From DASRHK01 sp035650495 (GTDB lineage Bacteria; Pseudomonadota; Gammaproteobacteria; Nevskiales; Nevskiaceae), in contig DASRHK010000054.1 of NCBI GenBank assembly GCA_035650495.1, positions 1-7,560 of the forward strand: a DNA stretch of 7,560 bases, in the 5' to 3' direction. The notes beneath the pieces were generated by a model, which had not been told where the DNA came from, ran no database searches, and saw nothing but the letters and a program-made list of their open reading frames with translations. Each line of letters begins with the position of its first letter. Position 1 is the first letter of the stretch. Both the position numbers and the translations under genes were made by a program. Below, piece by piece: positions 4,625 through 7,560 of the stretch.

Positions 4625-5299
4625 TCATCGGCGGTAATACCGCGTCGGATCGGCGACGCCGGCGGCTTCGAATCCATCGCGACGGATCCGGCAGGAGTCG
4701 CACTTGCCGCACGCCCTGCCCGCGTCGTCGGCCTGATAGCACGACACCGTCTGCGAGAAATCCACGCCGAGCTCTGCGCCGCGCTGGATGATCTGCGCCT
4801 TGGTCAGCTGGATGAGCGGCGTGTGCACGCGGAAGCGCGCGCCTTCCACGCCCGCTTTCGTAGCGAGATTCGCGAGCTGCTCGAACGCGGCGACGAACTC
4901 CGGCCTGCAGTCCGGATATCCGGAATAGTCGACAGCGTTGACGCCAATGAAGAGATCGCGCGCCCCGAGCACTTCCGCCCAGCCGAGCGCGAGCGACAGG
5001 AACAGCGTGTTCCGCGCGGGAACGTAGGTGGATGGAATCCCCGACGTCGGCGACTCGGGAACCGCGATCCCGCGATCAGTGAGCGCCGAGCCGCCGATCG
5101 CGTCGAGCGAGACGCTCATCACTTGATGTGGGATTCCGGCATGTTCCGCGATGCGCTTTGCCGCGTTGAGCTCCGCAACGTGGCGTTGGCCATACGAGAC
5201 GCTCAACGCGTGACAAGCGAAGCCTTCAGCGCACGCGATGGCGAGCGCTGTCGCTGAATCGAGTCCGCCGGAGAGCAGAACGACCGCCCCGCGCCTCAT
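4625..5299 (-). CDS. queC: 7-cyano-7-deazaguanine synthase QueC
   Basis: QueC uses ATP and ammonia to turn 7-carboxy-7-deazaguanine into preQ0 in the queuosine pathway, in the cytoplasm. The 224-residue protein (E. coli 231) shows the PP-loop ATP-pyrophosphatase motif SGGLDSATA (10-18), the family stretch TYVPARNTLFLS (91-102), GVNAVDYSGYPDC (119-131) and the zinc-binding cysteines Cys187, Cys197, Cys200 and Cys203 (CGKCDSC). The frame is open further upstream to 5377, but the ATG at 5299 is chosen because it overlaps the queE TGA (ATGA) and gives the normal family length and N-terminus. Directly downstream of queE in the tolB-pal-cpoB-queE-queC series, it is the last gene before the convergent tRNA-Lys. 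Confidence 0.97.
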   Translation of the reverse strand: MRRGAVVLLSGGLDSATALAIACAEGFACHALSVSYGQRHVAELNAAKRIAEHAGIPHQVMSVSLDAIGGSALTDRGIAVPESPTSGIPSTYVPARNTLFLSLALGWAEVLGARDLFIGVNAVDYSGYPDCRPEFVAAFEQLANLATKAGVEGARFRVHTPLIQLTKAQIIQRGAELGVDFSQTVSCYQADDAGRACGKCDSCRIRRDGFEAAGVADPTRYYRR

Positions 5300-5973
5300 C
5301 GACCGGGCGCCCCGCCCCACAGGATCTTGTGCAGCTGGACCTGCATCCGCACTGGCAAGCGATCCTGCACGACCCACTCCGCGAGATCGCGCGCGGCGAT
5401 CTGCTCATGACTCGGCGAGAACAGGACAGTGCAGCGATTGGCGAGCGCGTGCTTCGCGACGACGTCGCGCGACCATTCGTAGTCCGCGCGGTCACAGATG
5501 ACGAACTTGATCTCATCGTGTGGATGCAGCGCGTCGAGGTTGCTCCAGAGATTGCGTGCGACCTCGCCGGAGCCTGGCGTCTTGATGTCGAGCACGCGCA
5601 CCACGCGCGGATCGACCTTGCTCACGTCGATCGCGCCACTCGTCTCCAGCGACACTGCGTAACCCGCGTCACACAGCTTCGAGAGCAGATCGAAGCAGCT
5701 CTTCTGCGCGAGGGGCTCGCCGCCGGTCACGCACACGCGTTTCACGTCGAACGTCGTGACCTGCTCGAGGATGCCGTCGAGCGACATCCACTCCCCGCCG
5801 TGGAAGGCGTACGCGGTGTCGCAGTACTGGCAGCGCAGCGGACAACCGGTCAGGCGGATGAACACCGTCGGCAAGCCGACCAATGTCGACTCGCCCTGCA
5901 GCGAGAGGAAGATCTCGGTGATCTTGAGCCGCGCGAGCCGAGCGGACTCGCGCTGCTCGGCGACAGCGCTCAT
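5296..5973 (-). CDS. queE: 7-carboxy-7-deazaguanine synthase QueE (radical SAM)
   Basis: QueE is a radical S-adenosylmethionine enzyme that contracts 6-carboxytetrahydropterin to 7-carboxy-7-deazaguanine, the step before QueC. The 225-residue product has IFLSLQGES (21-29), the [4Fe-4S] motif CxxxCxxC with Cys44, Cys48 and Cys51, GGEP (84-87), an SLETSG strand (108-113) and an LDIKTPGSG segment (128-136), typical of the QueE family. The ATG at 5973-5971 comes 6 nt after the cpoB stop. The bases before it (CCTCC) are not a ribosome-binding site, and no other start is available before the conserved region, so initiation may rely on coupling to cpoB. Its TGA overlaps the queC ATG. Confidence 0.96.
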   Translation of the reverse strand: MSAVAEQRESARLARLKITEIFLSLQGESTLVGLPTVFIRLTGCPLRCQYCDTAYAFHGGEWMSLDGILEQVTTFDVKRVCVTGGEPLAQKSCFDLLSKLCDAGYAVSLETSGAIDVSKVDPRVVRVLDIKTPGSGEVARNLWSNLDALHPHDEIKFVICDRADYEWSRDVVAKHALANRCTVLFSPSHEQIAARDLAEWVVQDRLPVRMQVQLHKILWGGAPGR

Positions 5974-5979
5974 GGAGGA

Positions 5980-6780
5980 TTACGGCTGTGCCAGTCGCTG
6001 GCGCGCGAGATTCGCGGCGTTGGACGTCGGATACTCGCGCACCACGCGCTGCAGCGTCGCGCGCGCCTGATCCTTCTGACGGTTCTCGCCCTGTGAGACC
6101 GCCAGGTCGAGCATCGCGTCAGGCGCCTTCGGGCTCTTCGGATAACGCTCGACGACCGTCTGGAAGCTTTGGATCGCCTGCGCGTAGTCCTGCTTCAGAT
6201 AATAGGCCTTGCCCATCCAGTACCACGCGTTGTCCGCATAGCGACCGTCAGGCCACTTCTGGATCATGCCGCGGAAGCCGCGGATCGCGTCGTCGTAGCG
6301 TCCGCCCTTGAGCTGATCGAACGCCTGGAGGTACGCGGCCTCTTCCTCGGGTGCCGACGGATTCTCCACGGCCGACGACGACGAGCTGGACGTCGATGCA
6401 GCGGCGCCGGGCGCACTGCTCGAAGCGCCGCCCGACGGCGCGGTGCCTTCGAGCTTCGCGATCCGCCGATCCAGGTCCTGATACAGATCGCGGTTGCGCT
6501 TCTCCATGCTGTCCAGGTCGAAGCGCAGCTTCTCGATGTCGCCGCGCATCGAGCGCAGCTCGTCGGCTGCTCGCCCGCCCGCGTTGTTGTCCAGCATCAC
6601 CTGATTCAGCGCATCCAGACGCTTCGAGAGCTCCGCCTGCTTGGCTTCCGCCGCCTGCAGGCGGATCTCCGTCGGCGAGAGCTGCTTGCCGCCGTCGACG
6701 GGCCCGCCGAAGTCAGCGCAGCCGGAAAGGCCGCCCGCTGCCAGTCCGGCCGCGATCAGAGGAAGGAAACGCCGCGTCAC
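5980..6780 (-). CDS. cpoB: Cell division coordinator CpoB (YbgF-like), predicted lipoprotein
   Basis: CpoB links the Tol-Pal machine to peptidoglycan synthesis by PBP1B/LpoB during constriction. The 266-residue product shows a signal sequence ending in the lipobox LSGC (18-21), a heptad-like helical region (about 37-112) matching the YbgF trimerisation coiled coil, a low-complexity Ser/Ala/Gly linker (about 113-144), and TPR repeats to the C-terminus (for example GGRYDDAIRGF, 159-169, and QDYAQAIQSF, 197-206). The lipobox is unusual because E. coli CpoB is a soluble periplasmic protein. Ala at +2 would favour outer-membrane sorting. The start is GTG at 6780-6778, 6 nt after the pal stop; no earlier start is possible in that gap. 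Position between pal and queE is the standard one. Confidence 0.93.
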   Translation of the reverse strand: MTRRFLPLIAAGLAAGGLSGCADFGGPVDGGKQLSPTEIRLQAAEAKQAELSKRLDALNQVMLDNNAGGRAADELRSMRGDIEKLRFDLDSMEKRNRDLYQDLDRRIAKLEGTAPSGGASSSAPGAAASTSSSSSSAVENPSAPEEEAAYLQAFDQLKGGRYDDAIRGFRGMIQKWPDGRYADNAWYWMGKAYYLKQDYAQAIQSFQTVVERYPKSPKAPDAMLDLAVSQGENRQKDQARATLQRVVREYPTSNAANLARQRLAQP

Positions 6781-6786
6781 TGCTTG

Positions 6787-7302
6787 TTACTTCGCGATCT
6801 CGACGCGACGGTTCTGGCTCCACGCCGACTCGTCGTGACCCTGCGCAGCTGGACGCTCCTCGCCGTAGCTCACGACGCTCAGCTGACCAGCCGACACGCC
6901 ACGCAGCTGCAGCGCCTGCTGCACCGCGCGCGCGCGACGCTCGCCGAGCGCAACGTTGTACTCGCGGGTGCCGCGCTCGTCCGTGTTGCCCTCGAGGCGC
7001 ACGCGAACGCTCGGGTTCGCGCTCAGGTACTTCGACCAGTTGTTGAGGACCGGCTGGGCCTCGGGCTTGAGCTCGCTCGAGTCGAAGTCGAAATAGACGA
7101 CGTGCTGGGTGATGTCCATGCCCGCGCCGCCGAACTCGCGACCGGTCCCGGTGCCCGACGTGCCGGCGCCGCTGGTGGACATGCCGGTGTTCTTGCCATG
7201 GCCAGCCGCGTTGTCCTTGGTACCCTTGCTCGAGCAGCCCGCGACCGCGAGCCCGCCCATGATCGCCGCGATCACCATGTAACGCTTCATCGACGTCTTC
7301 AT
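6787..7302 (-). CDS. pal: Peptidoglycan-associated lipoprotein Pal
   Basis: Pal is an outer-membrane lipoprotein that binds peptidoglycan and interacts with TolB and TolA to pull the envelope inward at division. The 171-residue product has a signal peptide with lipobox VAGC (20-23), a Gly/Ser/Thr-rich linker (about 30-62) and an OmpA-like domain: VVYFDFDSSEL (68-78), EGNTDERGTREYN (104-116) with the meso-diaminopimelate-contacting Asp108, GERRARAV (120-127) and a terminal NRRVEI. E. coli has His-Ala where Asn-Thr (106-107) occurs here. An in-frame ATG at 7320 would add six residues, but a strong Shine-Dalgarno sequence lies inside that extension, so the ATG at 7302 is taken. tolB ends 39 nt upstream. 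Confidence 0.97.
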   Translation of the reverse strand: MKTSMKRYMVIAAIMGGLAVAGCSSKGTKDNAAGHGKNTGMSTSGAGTSGTGTGREFGGAGMDITQHVVYFDFDSSELKPEAQPVLNNWSKYLSANPSVRVRLEGNTDERGTREYNVALGERRARAVQQALQLRGVSAGQLSVVSYGEERPAAQGHDESAWSQNRRVEIAK

Positions 7303-7310
7303 TTTGAAAA

Positions 7311-7317
7311 CTCCTTT
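7311..7317 (-). promoter_or_regulatory. Shine-Dalgarno site deciding the pal start
   Basis: The minus strand reads AAAGGAG followed by 8 nt and ATG at 7302-7300, a near-ideal ribosome-binding site. An upstream in-frame ATG at 7320-7318 overlaps this site and has no ribosome-binding site of its own, so it is unlikely to be used. Confidence 0.8.
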
Positions 7318-7341
7318 CATGATCCCAATGATCCGTGCGCT

Positions 7342-7560
7342 CTAGCGGGGGAACGGCGACCACGCCGGCTCGCGCACGTCACCCACCTGCTTCAGCCGCT
7401 GGCGCACCCGCCCATCGACCGTGACTGTCGCCAGCTCGACCGCCTGCTTGCTCGTGGTCGAGTAAATGATCAGGGCCCCGTTGGGGGCGAAGCTGGGACT
7501 CTCATCCAGGGGGCCGTCGCTGACGATCCGCAGCGCGTGCGACCGCAAATCCAATAGCCC
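7342..7560 (-). CDS. tolB: Tol-Pal system beta-propeller protein TolB, C-terminal 72 residues (5' part outside window)
   Basis: TolB is a periplasmic protein with an N-terminal domain that contacts TolA and a six-bladed beta-propeller that binds Pal. Only the last blade is present. The frame runs open to the window edge and contains DGPLDESPSFAPNGALIIYST, aligned in my reading with the E. coli TolB end (LDETPSIAPNG...VIYS), and it closes with REPAWSPFPR, matching the FPAWSPYL ending of E. coli TolB. The stop is TAG at 7344-7342. It is the upstream partner of pal, and the rest of the tol cluster is expected beyond the right edge. Confidence 0.95.
   Translation of the reverse strand, partial: GLLDLRSHALRIVSDGPLDESPSFAPNGALIIYSTTSKQAVELATVTVDGRVRQRLKQVGDVREPAWSPFPR

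Noticed and set aside
5300..5377. 26-codon N-terminal extension of QueC
   Set aside because: It lies entirely inside queE in another frame. The ATGA overlap start at 5299 puts the SGGLDS loop at the usual distance from the N-terminus.
5974..5990. preQ1 riboswitch in front of queE
   Set aside because: Only 6 nt separate queE from cpoB, leaving no room for an aptamer; the gene is internal to an operon.
6169..7557. Long plus-strand open frame (462 codons) across pal and cpoB
   Set aside because: It is antisense to three clearly recognised genes (tolB, pal, cpoB), has Arg/Leu/His-rich low-complexity composition and no family motif; typical of GC-rich antisense frames.
1..7560. CRISPR array, insertion sequence, prophage, toxin-antitoxin or defence genes
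   Set aside because: No regularly spaced repeats, transposase or integrase motifs, or terminal inverted repeats were seen; almost all coding space is taken by identified core genes.

Overview
The window is a GC-rich, gene-dense chromosomal segment from a bacterium that is almost certainly a gammaproteobacterium. Two neighbourhoods familiar from that class meet here: mltG-tmk-holB-pilZ, and tolB-pal-cpoB-queE-queC next to a tRNA-Lys, an order I recall from Pseudomonas. DksA carries a long Lys/Ala-rich N-terminal tail, which I associate with Xanthomonadales/Steroidobacterales-like lineages. That placement is inference and only moderately secure.

Layout: (1) Positions 1-2402, plus strand: the 3' part of mltG, then tmk, holB and pilZ. 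Each is joined to the next by a 4-nt stop/start overlap, so this is one translationally coupled operon. It covers peptidoglycan strand termination, dTDP synthesis, the DNA polymerase III clamp-loader delta' subunit and a type IV pilus assembly factor. (2) Positions 2409-3470, minus strand: a three-domain protein (two cyclic-nucleotide-binding folds, the first degenerate, followed by a rhodanese domain) that converges on pilZ with only 6 bp between stops. (3) Positions 3471-3880: a 410-bp divergent control region. It holds an imperfect dyad in front of the cyclic-nucleotide/rhodanese gene, a 14-bp perfect AT palindrome, a strong sigma70-type promoter for dksA with an extended -10 and a GC-rich discriminator, and an 8-bp-stem hairpin in the dksA leader. 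(4) Positions 3881-4617, plus strand: dksA with a two-cysteine zinc-finger variant, followed after 25 nt by tRNA-Lys(UUU). (5) Positions 4625-7560, minus strand: tolB (3' end only), pal, cpoB, queE and queC, transcribed towards the tRNA and ending 7 bp from it.

Functionally the Tol-Pal/CpoB genes link outer-membrane constriction to septal peptidoglycan synthesis. QueE and QueC make the 7-deazaguanine precursor of queuosine. DksA is the RNA polymerase secondary-channel factor that works with ppGpp.

This is mostly core housekeeping DNA. I see no mobile element, CRISPR array, toxin-antitoxin or defence system, and I do not think the window hides a wholly new system. The points most worth a second look are the CNB-CNB-rhodanese protein, the DksA variant with its tail and apparently stringent-type promoter, the dksA/tRNA-Lys linkage, and a CpoB that looks like a lipoprotein.
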